A DNA stretch of 64,000 bases from Hylemonella gracilis (GTDB lineage Bacteria > Pseudomonadota > Gammaproteobacteria > Burkholderiales > Burkholderiaceae_C): positions 3,435,501 through 3,499,500 of the forward strand of contig NZ_CP031395.1 of NCBI RefSeq assembly GCF_004328645.1, written 5' to 3'. The notes beneath the pieces are model-generated. The model made no database searches. It saw only the letters and a program-made list of their open reading frames with translations, and was not told where the DNA came from. The translations under genes and the position numbers were made by a program. The stretch's first letter is position 1; each line of letters begins with the position of its first letter. Below are positions 27,998-38,370 of this stretch, piece after piece.

Positions 27998-28633
27998 TCA
28001 ATTCCAGACCAGCACCTCGGCCGGCGTCGGGTTCCAGCCATTGCAGGGGTTGTTGAGCTGCGGGCAGTTGGAGATCAGGGTGATCACGTCCATCTCGGCG
28101 CGCAGTTCCACGTACTTGCCGGGCGCGGAGATACCGTCTTCGAAGGTCAGGCCACCCTCGGGCGTCACGGGCACGTTCATGAAGAAGTTGATGTTGGCGC
28201 CGATGTCGCGCTTGCCCAGGCGCCCGTCGTGCAGGCAGGCGCAGAGGAAGTTGTCGCGGCAGCTGTGCATGTAACGCTTGCCCAGGGCGTAACGCACGCT
28301 GTTGCTCTCCTGCGCGCAGGCGCCGCCCAGGGTGTCGTGGCGGCCGCAGGTGTCGGCCACGATGGTCAGCAGCGGATTGCCTCGGTTGGAGTAGAGCACC
28401 GTGCCGGTGCTCAGGTAGACCCGGTTTTGTCGACGCAGGGTGCGCTGCGCGTCATAACGCTCGCGCGGGTTGGTCGCGCTGTAGAACAGGGTGTCCACGG
28501 CCTGGTTACCCTCGAGGTCGAGGATGCGCAGGGTCTGGCCCCGTTTCACCTCGAACAGATAGGGTTCGCCGGCCGGAATGACGTGGCGGAAATGGGCCTG
28601 CTCGGCCCGCAGGGTGCTGGCGGTGAGTGTCAT
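27998..28633 (-). CDS. DUF1989 protein, candidate carboxyguanidine deiminase subunit (smaller)
   Basis: A protein of 211 residues in the DUF1989/urea-carboxylase-associated (UAAP) family. It contains [36 protein letters not shown] and [15 protein letters not shown], the cysteine/histidine-rich set of the family. In studied operons the two DUF1989 proteins form a heteromeric carboxyguanidine deiminase that yields allophanate and ammonia. GAGGAG precedes the ATG at 28633, so the longer frame to 28723 is not used. It follows the larger DUF1989 gene by 10 bases and lies 106 bases before the carboxylase. Confidence 0.9.
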   Translation of the reverse strand: MTLTASTLRAEQAHFRHVIPAGEPYLFEVKRGQTLRILDLEGNQAVDTLFYSATNPRERYDAQRTLRRQNRVYLSTGTVLYSNRGNPLLTIVADTCGRHDTLGGACAQESNSVRYALGKRYMHSCRDNFLCACLHDGRLGKRDIGANINFFMNVPVTPEGGLTFEDGISAPGKYVELRAEMDVITLISNCPQLNNPCNGWNPTPAEVLVWN

Positions 28634-28643
28634 GCGAGGCTCC

Positions 28644-29393
28644 TCACAGAAAAAGCCGTTCGGTGTTGTGGAAGGCGCGTGTGTTCTCGGGACGCGAGCC
28701 GCGGCACGCCGCAGCCGGGTCACCGCCCTTGTCGGTGCGCCAGTTGAGCCGCACCGGGCGGGGCGCGTACTCCGGGTTCGGGTCCATCGGATGTTGCAGG
28801 GCCGTCAGCACGACCAGCGTGTCCATGGGCGCGTACAACTCGACGTAGTCGCCGGGCTGGGAGTTGTCGGACACGAAATGGAAAGCGCCCTCGGCATCGA
28901 CCGTGACCTTGCTGAACAGGTTGAGCACCATCAGCAGGTCGGGCAGGTCCAGGTTCCACTTGCCCATTTCGACCAGCAGGTTGTCCACGCCATTGCGGAA
29001 GAAGCCATTGCGCAGTTCCTGGTAACGACCGCTGCCGTACTTCTCGCGCACCTCGGCCGCGTCCAGCACGCCGCCCAGGCTGTCGTGCCAGCCGCAGCTG
29101 TCGGCGGTGATGGCGGCCAGCACGCGGCCCATGTCCGAGTACAGGCAATGACCCGCGGTGAGCTTGGCGGTGTGCTGGCCCTTGAGCGTGTCTGGCAGGT
29201 TCAGGCGCTCGCTGTGCGCGTGGGCGTTGAGCAGCATCAGGCTGACGTTGGCGCCGCCAGTCAGGTCGGTGAGGCGCAGCGTCTGGCCGCGCTGGAGCAC
29301 GAAAGACAGGTGGCCGCCTCCGGGCACCGTCTCCTCGTAGAGTTCGGCGCGCAGGGCCAATGCCTCGTCGCGCGGTTCAGGGTTCAGGTTCAT
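28644..29393 (-). CDS. DUF1989 protein, candidate carboxyguanidine deiminase subunit (larger)
   Basis: A protein of 249 residues related to the downstream DUF1989 gene: [60 protein letters not shown] and [16 protein letters not shown]. The start ATG at 29393 overlaps the ATPase stop (4-base ATGA overlap), showing tight operon coupling. It pairs with the smaller DUF1989 protein as the presumed carboxyguanidine deiminase. Which gene corresponds to which published subunit name cannot be settled from sequence alone. Confidence 0.9.
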   Translation of the reverse strand: MNLNPEPRDEALALRAELYEETVPGGGHLSFVLQRGQTLRLTDLTGGANVSLMLLNAHAHSERLNLPDTLKGQHTAKLTAGHCLYSDMGRVLAAITADSCGWHDSLGGVLDAAEVREKYGSGRYQELRNGFFRNGVDNLLVEMGKWNLDLPDLLMVLNLFSKVTVDAEGAFHFVSDNSQPGDYVELYAPMDTLVVLTALQHPMDPNPEYAPRPVRLNWRTDKGGDPAAACRGSRPENTRAFHNTERLFL

Positions 29394-30187
29394 TCAGCCT
29401 CCTGGCGATGTTCGTTCAGCAGATGCGGCGGCAAGGCGGCGATCGCCTCGCGGGCCGACTTGCGGTCGGCATTGAGCCGGATGTCGTAGGTGATGCGCGC
29501 GCCGTAGGCCAGTGGCGCGTGGGGGTCGTGGCGCACCTTGTCGAAGACAAGCAGGCGCGTGCCCAGGTGAAAGCCCTCGCTCAGGTCGTGCGTGACCATG
29601 AAGACCGTCAAGCCCGTTTCGCGCCACAGGTCCAGCAGCAGCGCATGCATGTCCTTGCGGATGCCGGGGTCGAGCGCGCCGAAGGGCTCGTCCAGCAGCA
29701 GCAGGCGCGGGCGCGCGATCAAGGCCTGCGCGATGGCCAGGCGCTGCTGCATGCCGCCCGACAGCTGGCTGGGGTACTGACGCAAGGCGGCGCCCAGGCC
29801 CACGCGCTCCAGCATCTGCGCGGCCTGCGCACGCGCTTCTTTCTTGGCCTTGCCCCACAGTCGCCCGGTCAGCCGCGCGCGCGGCAGTTCCAGCCCCAGG
29901 GCCACGTTGTCCAGCACGGTCAGGTGCGGGAACACCGAATAGCGTTGGAACACCACGCCCCGGTCAGCGTCGGGTTCGTCACACAAAGGTCGCTCCTGCA
30001 GCAGCAACTGCCCCTTGCTGGGGCGCTCCTGCCCCAGCAGCAGGCGCAGAAAGGTGGACTTGCCGCAGCCTGAGGCGCCCACCAGGGTGCAGAACTCGCC
30101 TTCGTCCACGGCGAGGTTCAGGCCCTCGAGCACTACATGCTCGCCGTAACGCTGCCAGACGTTGCGGATGTCGAGGTAGGTACTCAT
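29390..30187 (-). CDS. ABC transporter ATP-binding protein (guanidine/urea-type importer)
   Basis: An ATPase of 265 residues: Walker A GASGCGKST, Q-loop VVFQRYSVFPHLTVLDN, signature LSGGMQQRLAIAQAL, Walker B RLLLLDEPFGALD, and H-loop VTHDLSEG. It resembles nitrate/taurine/NMT1-class importer ATPases (TauB/SsuB type). AAGGAGG lies 6 bases before the ATG at 30187. The gene overlaps both neighbours by 4 bases (permease upstream, DUF1989 downstream). Energises uptake of the riboswitch-controlled system, with guanidine the presumed cargo. Confidence 0.93.
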   Translation of the reverse strand: MSTYLDIRNVWQRYGEHVVLEGLNLAVDEGEFCTLVGASGCGKSTFLRLLLGQERPSKGQLLLQERPLCDEPDADRGVVFQRYSVFPHLTVLDNVALGLELPRARLTGRLWGKAKKEARAQAAQMLERVGLGAALRQYPSQLSGGMQQRLAIAQALIARPRLLLLDEPFGALDPGIRKDMHALLLDLWRETGLTVFMVTHDLSEGFHLGTRLLVFDKVRHDPHAPLAYGARITYDIRLNADRKSAREAIAALPPHLLNEHRQEAE

Positions 30188-30999
30188 GTCCGACCTCCTT
30201 CCGACCACGGAAACAGCCAGCGGTTGAGCCCGCGCAGGCCCCAATCCATCAACCAGGCCAGCAGCGTGATCCAGACCACGTAGGGCAGGATCACGTCCAT
30301 GGCCAGGTAACGGCGTACGAGGAAGATGCGGTAGCCCAAGCCGGCCGTCGCGGAAATCGCCTCCGCCGAGATCAGGAACAGCCAGGCCGAGCCCAGCATC
30401 AGCCGCAGCGACACCAGCAGGCGAGACAACAGCTGCGGCAGCACCACGCGCAAGACCAGCGTCCAGCTGTTGGCGCCCAGGGTCTGGGCCTTCACGAACA
30501 GCTCCTGCGGGATCTCGCGCGCGCGCTGCTCCAGGTCACGCGCCAGGATGGGCGCGACGCCAATCACGATCAGCATGACCTTGGACAGTTCATCCAGGCC
30601 AAAGACGATGAACAGGATGGGCAGCACAGCCAGCGGCGGCACCATGGAGACCACCGTCATCATCGGCGACAAGGGCGCGCGCAGCAGGGGGAACACGCCC
30701 GCCGCCACGCCAAACACCAGTCCCATCAAGGCCGCGATGCCCAGACCCAGGCCCAGGCGGATCAGGCTGGCCGCGGTGTCGCTCCATAGCAGATACTCGC
30801 CGCTGCGCTTGTCGGCCTCGAAGGCCATGCGGGCCATGGCGTTCACCATCTGCGTCAGGCCGGGCAGCAGTTTGTCGTCCGGGTTGTCGGTCAGGCGCGC
30901 CGCCGAGGCGATGCCGTAGACCAACGCGAACAGGATCAGCGGCAACAGCGCCAGCAGCCAGCGCCCACCTCGACCGGGTTGACGGTTGATGAATCGCAT
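30184..30999 (-). CDS. ABC transporter permease (guanidine/urea-type importer)
   Basis: An inner-membrane permease of 271 residues with a BPD_transp_1 domain. The EAA-like loop reads EQRAREIPQELFVKAQTLGANSW with the conserved glycine. Membrane segments include LLALLPLILFALVYGIASA, LGLGIAALMGLVFGVAAG, LAVLPILFIVFGL and VWITLLAWLMDWGL. SsuC/TauC-like. Start ATG 30999, with AAGGAAGG ahead. Overlaps the ATPase start (ATGA). The binding protein is 92 bases upstream. Confidence 0.92.
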   Translation of the reverse strand: MRFINRQPGRGGRWLLALLPLILFALVYGIASAARLTDNPDDKLLPGLTQMVNAMARMAFEADKRSGEYLLWSDTAASLIRLGLGLGIAALMGLVFGVAAGVFPLLRAPLSPMMTVVSMVPPLAVLPILFIVFGLDELSKVMLIVIGVAPILARDLEQRAREIPQELFVKAQTLGANSWTLVLRVVLPQLLSRLLVSLRLMLGSAWLFLISAEAISATAGLGYRIFLVRRYLAMDVILPYVVWITLLAWLMDWGLRGLNRWLFPWSEGGRT

Positions 31000-31091
31000 G
31001 GGGACCTTCCTTCAAACGTGGGCAGGGAGCCGCCGGCGTTCCATCCGGCGAGTCGGCCCGGCCACGGTCAACGGCCGGGTGCGTCCGGTGC

Positions 31092-32150
31092 TCAGAGCTT
31101 GCCTTCGGCGGCCTGTTGCATGTAAGTCGCGTCGAAGCGCAGCTTCACGTTCTTGGCGTTGCCATTGACCTTGCCGCCGGGGAACGCCACGCCGATCGCG
31201 TCCGCGCTCTTGGCGCCGTCGCCCAGCAGACCCTTCTCGAAGGAGAACTGCGAGACGCGCTTCATGATGGCCGGCAGCTCGGCGCTGGTGGTGAACTTGC
31301 TCGCGTCGGCGGCCGTGTAGTACATGGCGGTGGTCTTGAGCTGCGCCTCGTAACCCGGCAGGTCCGTGCCCGAGGCCTTGGCCATGTGCGTGAGCGCGGC
31401 CGCGTTCTTGGCCTTCATCAGCGCCATCACCTCGTACCAGGCCCCGGTCAACGCCTTGCCAAACGCCGGGTTGTCCTTGAGCGTCTGGGTGTTGACCACC
31501 ATCAGGTCCAGGATTTCGCCGGGGATCTTGCTCGAATCGAACACCAGGGACGTGCCAGGCGCGGCCTTGATTTCGGAGAGCTGCGGATTCCAGGCCACGG
31601 CGGCCTTGACTTGCGATGTGGCGAACGCGGCCACGATGTCGGCATCCGAGGTGTTGACCACCTTCACGTCCTTCTCGGACAGACCCGCGCTCTGCAGCCC
31701 GCGCGCCAGCAGGTAGTGCGAGACGGAGAGCTCGACCAGGTTCACGTCCAGGCCCTTCAGGTCTTTCACCGTCTTGCCCGCGCCCTTGAGCACGATGCCG
31801 TCATTGCCGCTGGAATAGTCGCCCACGATCAGGGCCGTGCTGTCCACGCCGCCCGCGGCGGGAATCGTCAGCGCATCCATGTTCGTCATGGTGCAGCCAT
31901 CGAACTTGCCGGCGGTGTACTGGTTGATGGACTCGACGTAGTCGTTGAGCTGCGTGACCTTGATCTCGATGCCGTATTTCTTGGCCCACTTGCTCACGAT
32001 GCCCGAAGCCTGGGCGTAGTCCCAGGGCATCCAGCCCGCGTAGATGGTCCAGCAGACATCGAAGGTTTTCTTGGGTGCGGCATGGGCCGATAGACCCAGC
32101 AAGGCGGCGAGACCGAGCACGGAAACACCGAACAGGCGACGCAGATTCAT
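31092..32150 (-). CDS. ABC transporter substrate-binding protein (guanidine/urea-type)
   Basis: A periplasmic receptor of 352 residues in the NMT1/TauA/SsuA-like group, annotated elsewhere as putative urea binding protein. The signal peptide MNLRRLFGVSVLGLAALLGLSAHA is followed by CWTIYAGWMPWDYAQASG, typical of the group, then TNMDALTIPAAGGVDSTALIVGD. The frame runs open to 32300, but that part is the riboswitch, so the ATG at 32150 is used, with CCGGAG about 10 bases ahead. First gene of the guanidine operon. Confidence 0.92.
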   Translation of the reverse strand: MNLRRLFGVSVLGLAALLGLSAHAAPKKTFDVCWTIYAGWMPWDYAQASGIVSKWAKKYGIEIKVTQLNDYVESINQYTAGKFDGCTMTNMDALTIPAAGGVDSTALIVGDYSSGNDGIVLKGAGKTVKDLKGLDVNLVELSVSHYLLARGLQSAGLSEKDVKVVNTSDADIVAAFATSQVKAAVAWNPQLSEIKAAPGTSLVFDSSKIPGEILDLMVVNTQTLKDNPAFGKALTGAWYEVMALMKAKNAAALTHMAKASGTDLPGYEAQLKTTAMYYTAADASKFTTSAELPAIMKRVSQFSFEKGLLGDGAKSADAIGVAFPGGKVNGNAKNVKLRFDATYMQQAAEGKL

Positions 32151-32228
32151 GATGGCACTCCGGTAAGAGGTGGCGTTGAATGGACAAAAGAGCACGGCGC
32201 GGGAGCAGCACGGCACTGTGGCCTTGCT

Positions 32229-32330
32229 TCTCTCCCGGGCTTTTGTCCCGCCGTGTAACCTCGAACCGAGGTCGCCAGCTCTCGGACCAGACATCCGCAT
32301 CCTGCGACACGAACCGGAACCCTAGCCAGC
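32229..32330 (-). promoter_or_regulatory. Guanidine-I (ykkC) riboswitch
   Basis: On the minus strand the conserved blocks follow in order: CTAGGGTTCCGG (32325 to 32314), GGTCCGAGAGCTGGCGACC (about 32289 to 32271), TTACACGGCGGGACAAAAG, and GCCCGGGAGA near 32231-32241. This is the guanidine-I consensus. It ends about 80 bases upstream of the binding-protein ATG. Guanidine binding turns expression on in this class. A downstream stretch (32182-32205) can pair with the 3' aptamer blocks (see findings). Confidence 0.93.
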
Positions 32331-32471
32331 CATTGAGGTGATGCAGCGCTGAGGCCGCTCCCGTGCCCTCAACCATGCAAACACCATGCCAGAAATCAGG
32401 CAGAGAAGTATGCCCACGGCGCACTGGCACGGTGCATGGTGGTGTGGCCGGCCATCTCCGAGACTGCGGTA

Positions 32472-33478
<1,007 letters not shown>

Positions 33479-33482
<4 letters not shown>

Positions 33483-36400
33483 GGCTCGATTTCCTTTTCT
33501 GTGTTCACACCTGCGGCGAGCTCTCGAACCAGCCCCTCCGCACCGCGAAAGTCGTAAGCCGCGAGCGCCGCCCGCAGGGCGCTCAGGTAGGTTGTGGGAA
33601 TCTGAGCAGACAGGGCCTCCAGCACAGGCTCAACCATGGCGGGATCGTCCGAGCGCAAAGCCTCGCGGAGTTGCGCCAATCCCGAGACCAGGCCACCCGG
33701 CCCCGCACCGGGCAACGACCCGTCCGCCGCTGGCGTCGGCACCTCCTCGGCGCGGATATCGGCACTGTAAGTGGCAATGGCCAGTAACGCAGCCTCCATC
33801 GCGTTTTGCAACGCCATCAGGACCTCCTGAGCGTTCTCACCATCCCGCAGCAGGATCTCCATCCTTCCAGCCAAGCCAGCCAGTTGCTCCAAGCCAAGCT
33901 GCGCGGCCGCTCCTTTGAGTTGGTGGGCCAAGGCCGCCGCGGGCTCGGGCGAGAGCTCCGCCAGACGGCGGGCCGTCACATGGTGGCTGGCGGCGAACTT
34001 GCGCAGATACGTGAGCAAATTGCCGGGTTCACCCCACACGCGCAGGGCGCGGTCCACGTTCAGGATTTGCGTCGACGCTGGAACGACCCGCACCTGCGGC
34101 TCCAGAACTTCGCGCTGCACGCTTGGTGGTGGTAACGCGTGCCCGCCATCCGCCTGCATCCCGGAACTCCCGATGCCAGGGCGACGCACCAGATTCAGGA
34201 TCGCCTGGACGAGCTGGTCAACCTCGAATGGCTTGGCGACAAAATCGTCAACACCGGCCTCCAGCGCCAGCGCCCGTTGCGTCGAAAATGCCCCCGCAGT
34301 CAGGGCGATGACCGGCAACCGAGCCAGCGCATCGATGCTTCGGATCAGCCGGGTCGTGACATACCCGTCCATGACCGGCATCTGCATATCCATCAGCACG
34401 ATGTCATAGGCATAGGGCTGCTCCCTGAGCATCGCCAGGGCCGTGTGGCCATCCTCCGCCGACGCAACCACGGCGCCTTCCCCGGCCAGAATATTGCGCG
34501 CGACGTCAAGGTTGATGTCACTGTCGTCGACCACCAGAATTCGCACGTCCCGCAAGCGTCTTGCGGTCGTCACGCGGGCCGTCTCCGAACGCAGTTCACC
34601 CCGATGCCGCCTAGCCTCCAGCACCGCGTTGTACAAGCCTGAACTGGTGATGGGCTTGCAGATGATGGCATCGGTGGCCTTGGCCCCGTCCTGGCTTGCA
34701 AGGCGCTCTCGCTCGTAAGCGGTGACCATCACGATGATGGGGGCCGTCTCGTTCTGACTCAATTCCCGGATCTGCACGGCAGCGACCAGGCCATCCATGC
34801 CAGGCATGTGCCAATCGAGCAAGAGCAAGTCATACGGGTCCGCCAATGACTCGGTGGCGCGAGCCACGGCCGCTTCCCCGGTATCCACGGCGTCCGCATG
34901 CCACCCAAGGCTGTGCGCGATATCGACCAGCACCTTGCGCGTTGCCTCATGGTCATCCGCGACCAGCACCCGCAGGTGCGTCATGTCCGGCAAGGCACTG
35001 TCCACGGGGTTGCTGAGTTCGAACTGCAGTTCGAAATGAAAGTGGCTTCCTTGACCGGGCGCACTGTGCACTTGCAAGCGCCCCCCCATGAGCGCCACCA
35101 GATGCCTGCTGATCGCCAGCCCCAAGCCGGTGCCTCCAAAACTCCGGGTGGTGGAGGTGTCCGCCTGACTGAAGGCGTGAAAGATCATTTCTTGCTTGTC
35201 TGGCGCAATTCCGATCCCGGTGTCCCGAACGCTGAAACGCAGAATGACACGACCGTCCACCGTATCCGACAGGCGGTCCACGCGCACCTCAACCTCGCCT
35301 TGCCCGGTGAACTTGATCGCGTTGCTCGCGAGATTGACCAGCACCTGCCCCAGGCGCAACCGGTCACCCATCAGAAAGTTCGTGCCCTCCGGTGGCGGGC
35401 CGACGATGAGCTCCAGTGGCTTGCTCCCGAGGGACGCGGACATGATGCTGGCCAAGTTGTCCAAGACGTCTGAGAGACGGAATGGCACCTGCTCGATCAC
35501 CATGTGCTGCGCCTCAATCTTGGAGAAGTCCAGCACATCGTTGATGATGGTCAGCAAGGTTTTGCCCGCTGCATGGATCTTCTGCACCATTTCGCGGGAC
35601 GTGGGGGACAGCGGGTGCTGTTCGAGCAAATAACACAGGCCCAGGATCGCGTTCATCGGCGTTCGGATTTCGTGGCTCATGTTGGCCAGGAAATCGCTCT
35701 TGGCCTGGGTCGCATCCTCGGCCTTCTGCTTGGCCTTGACCAGCGCCTCCTCCGCCTGCTTGAGCACGGTGACGTCCGTCGAAACCACGATGTAACCGCA
35801 CACCACGCCGTCCTCGAAAACAGGAAGGAAGTTGGCCAGGGTGTGTATCGTCTTGCCATCGGGCAGGGTCACGGCGCGCTCCATGACCTGAGGCTCGCCC
35901 CGAAGGGCGCCTTGGATGTAGGGTTCGTTCAAACGAAACAAATCCTCACCCATCAGCTCCTGGCGCGAGATGCCATTCATTTCTTCCGGGGAGCGGCCGA
36001 ACCATTTTTGATAGGTTCGATTGGAATATCGGCACCGCATGTCAGTGTCCCAGTAAGAGACCAGTCCCGGCAAGGCATCAATCAGGGAGTGCAAAAAACG
36101 CTCGCTGGCGGCTAGCCGGGCGGTTCTCTCCTTGACCTGCTCTTCAAGGGAAGCATTGAGCTCAAGGATGCGTTTGCGCGCAATCAGTTCGTCTGTCATG
36201 TCATGGACGGTCGAGGCGGTTCCCACCACGCGCCCGTCGGCGTCGCGGACCGGCGAAGCCGTGACCATGACCTCAATCGGGGTTCCATCGCGCCTCAGCC
36301 GCCGGGTGAGCAGAGAGCCCACGGTTTCTCCACGACCAATGCGCGCGAGGATCGACACCTCCTCGTCCTGCCTGTCGGCCGGAATGATGAGGTCGCTCAG

Positions 36401-37561
36401 TGTCTTGCCCACGGCTTCCCAGGAGGCAAAGCCAAATATCTCCGCCGCCGCGCGGTTCCAGCTGGTGACGCGTCCTTGCAAGTCTTTGCCGATGATGGCG
36501 TCGCTCGCCCCGTCCAGGATCGCGGCCAGCCTGGCATCTTCGATCAAGGCCCGCCTACGCCGCTGACCGTTCACGAGGGAGAGATACAGAAGCGCCGCGA
36601 TGAGTGCCGAAGTGCCGACGATCAGCCCAACCACGTAACGAGGCGAATTGAGCGCCATCGCCTCGATGAACACCGGGGTCGCACTGACCTCGACCAACCA
36701 CCGCCGGCCATACAGCTCCAGGGCGACGGTCCGGGTCAACCCTTCGGCCGCAGGCACATCCACGGCTGATGACGCGAAAAAACGCCTCGGTCCGCCCAGC
36801 TCCTCAGCGTCGTAGAGATTCAGGGCCAGCTGAGGCCAGGGCACGTCCATCTGGGACAGAACCTCGCCGATGACGAGGGGGGTGTAGGCCAGGCCGACGG
36901 CCGATCGCATGCGATCTTCCGGTGCTTTCGCCCGGACGTCCTCGGAATACACAGGCAGGAAGAACAAGAAGCCCTGATCCTGCTTGCCCGACGCCTGCAC
37001 CAGCGTGAGGGGTTGAGAAAGCGTCGCGCGGTTCTCGCGCATGGCTTCGACAGCGGCACTGCGGCGGCGCCGCTCCGAGCCGATGTCCAGCCCCAGGGCG
37101 GCACGGTTTTGAGCCAAGGGTTCGATGTACAAGATCACCAAACGGTCATCCGCGTGCGCCGCCAACTCCTTGATCTGGAAATCCGGACCGTGGTCGATGC
37201 GCGCCCGACGCAGAAACGCCGCCTCATCTTTGCGGGGCACCCGGCGTATGAATCCGAATCCGTGAGAACCAGGAAACTCCAGGGCAATGTCGCGCGATTG
37301 GCTGTAGCGGACAAAAGCGGCGTGAGAGATCTCGTTCGTTCCCGCGGAAATCACCGCGCCACGCGTGCCCCTGAGGCCATACTGATAGAGGGTCAGATGC
37401 TGCTTCAGCTGATCGACCACCCTCTGCGTCAGGGCATCGAACCGAGACGCAATGTCAGCCTCCTGCGCGGCCGTCAGGATGGACCACGTCAGAGCCGCGG
37501 CGATGCATCCGGTTGAGAAAACGGTCACGGACCAGAACATGGGCCCAGATGTCTTGTGCAT
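33479..37561 (-). CDS. Hybrid sensor histidine kinase (CHASE, two PAS, HisKA/HATPase, two receivers, HPt)
   Basis: A membrane protein of 1360 residues. TM1 about 8-30, a periplasmic CHASE domain about 75-290 (AFVRYSQSRDIALEFPGSHG), TM2 about 310-335. Two PAS domains follow (about 345-465 and 490-615), then HisKA with FLANMSHEIRTPMNAI (H-box), HATPase_c (N-box NLASNAIKF, DTGIGIAPDKQE), receiver 1 (phospho-D in LLLLDWHMPGMDG), receiver 2 (IVLMDMQMPVMDG) and a C-terminal HPt (AHQLKGAAAQLG). A full phosphorelay that most likely ends at the adjacent HD-GYP regulator. ATG 37561 has GGGGGAG ahead; a GTG at 37576 is less likely. Confidence 0.93.
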
Positions 37562-37894
37562 GTCTCCCCCTTGCACCTCGCCCGCTCATCAAGCGCGCAC
37601 CATCGGGACGCGACAGATGCCCGCCTCTCAACAGTCGCCCCAGATCAGGAACTCGGTGCTCTTCCATGCACGCAGCAGTTGACCTTATGGACCACAGACG
37701 GGCCGGCAGCTCAGCCGAGTCCCGAGATACATTGGTTACATGGTCAATCGCGCGACATGTCGGGTCATCTTCGCACAGTTTCATCCGGCAGAAAACGGGG
37801 GGCCTCTTTGCGTGGAAGGCGCCCGATGAGACCGGAACCCTGGCCAGCCGTCCCTGGTGGTTTCAAGTCAGCGCACTGGGGCCATGCGCCAAGC
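37562..37894. other. Non-coding stretch between the kinase and the lipoprotein gene
   Basis: About 330 bases upstream of the hybrid kinase. It should carry that operon's promoter on the minus strand, but I see no convincing -35/-10 pair. No RNA gene, terminator with T-tract or repeat is apparent. Confidence 0.4.
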
Positions 37895-38362
37895 TCATTC
37901 CCGGGTCTCCGCAGAGACAGGGACGACCGGTGGAGTCTCAGGTGTGGACGCCAAGAATCTCGCGCGCCAGGATTCCGGCAGCTTCTTCAGCTTTGCGGCG
38001 GCGGGCCAATCGCATTTGCCTTGCTCCTCCAGCCAGTAGATGGTATTGCCCACCAGAACGATGCTGCCGGAAACAACCGCAGAGCCGGCTGCGACGCCTC
38101 CATACAAGCCCAGAACATACATACATCCCTCACTTGTGCAATTATTTGGTGGCTCGACAAGCACCTTCATGCCCAAGTTAAGGTGCTTTTCGACGATCTG
38201 ACAGTCTTCGTTGTACGAGGTCGTCGTGCGAGGAACGACCACACAAGCAGCGAGCGTGAGCACTCCCAATAAGCCAAGCGCTCGAAACGGCAACCTGCGC
38301 CGGATGGCGAAGGGCGGCCGCCGGTGCCAGTCTGCCTGTTCAGAATGGACAACCGGCAGCAT
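37895..38362 (-). CDS. Putative lipoprotein of unknown function
   Basis: A protein of up to 155 residues. A basic N-terminal part (RRPPFAIRRRLPF) leads into a hydrophobic run and a lipobox LTLAAC (cysteine at residue 40), so it is probably anchored in a membrane. The mature part has four more cysteines (EDCQIVEKHL, NNCTSEGCMYVLG, GKCDWPAAAK) and a glycine/valine-rich hydrophobic segment GGVAAGSAVVSGSIVLVGNTIYWL. I do not recognise a family. The start is uncertain; the N-terminal 20 residues are longer than usual before a lipobox. It lies 8 bases after pmbA's stop, reading the same way. Confidence 0.7.
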   Translation of the reverse strand: MLPVVHSEQADWHRRPPFAIRRRLPFRALGLLGVLTLAACVVVPRTTTSYNEDCQIVEKHLNLGMKVLVEPPNNCTSEGCMYVLGLYGGVAAGSAVVSGSIVLVGNTIYWLEEQGKCDWPAAAKLKKLPESWRARFLASTPETPPVVPVSAETRE

Positions 38363-38370
38363 GCGGCGCC

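Noticed and set aside
26011..28056. Open plus-strand frame of 681 codons opposite the carboxylase gene
   Set aside because: It is a shadow of GC3-biased coding on the minus strand; composition is rich in Arg/Ala/Gln/His and shows no domain. The same holds for 7512-9281, 53626-55761 and other long antisense frames.
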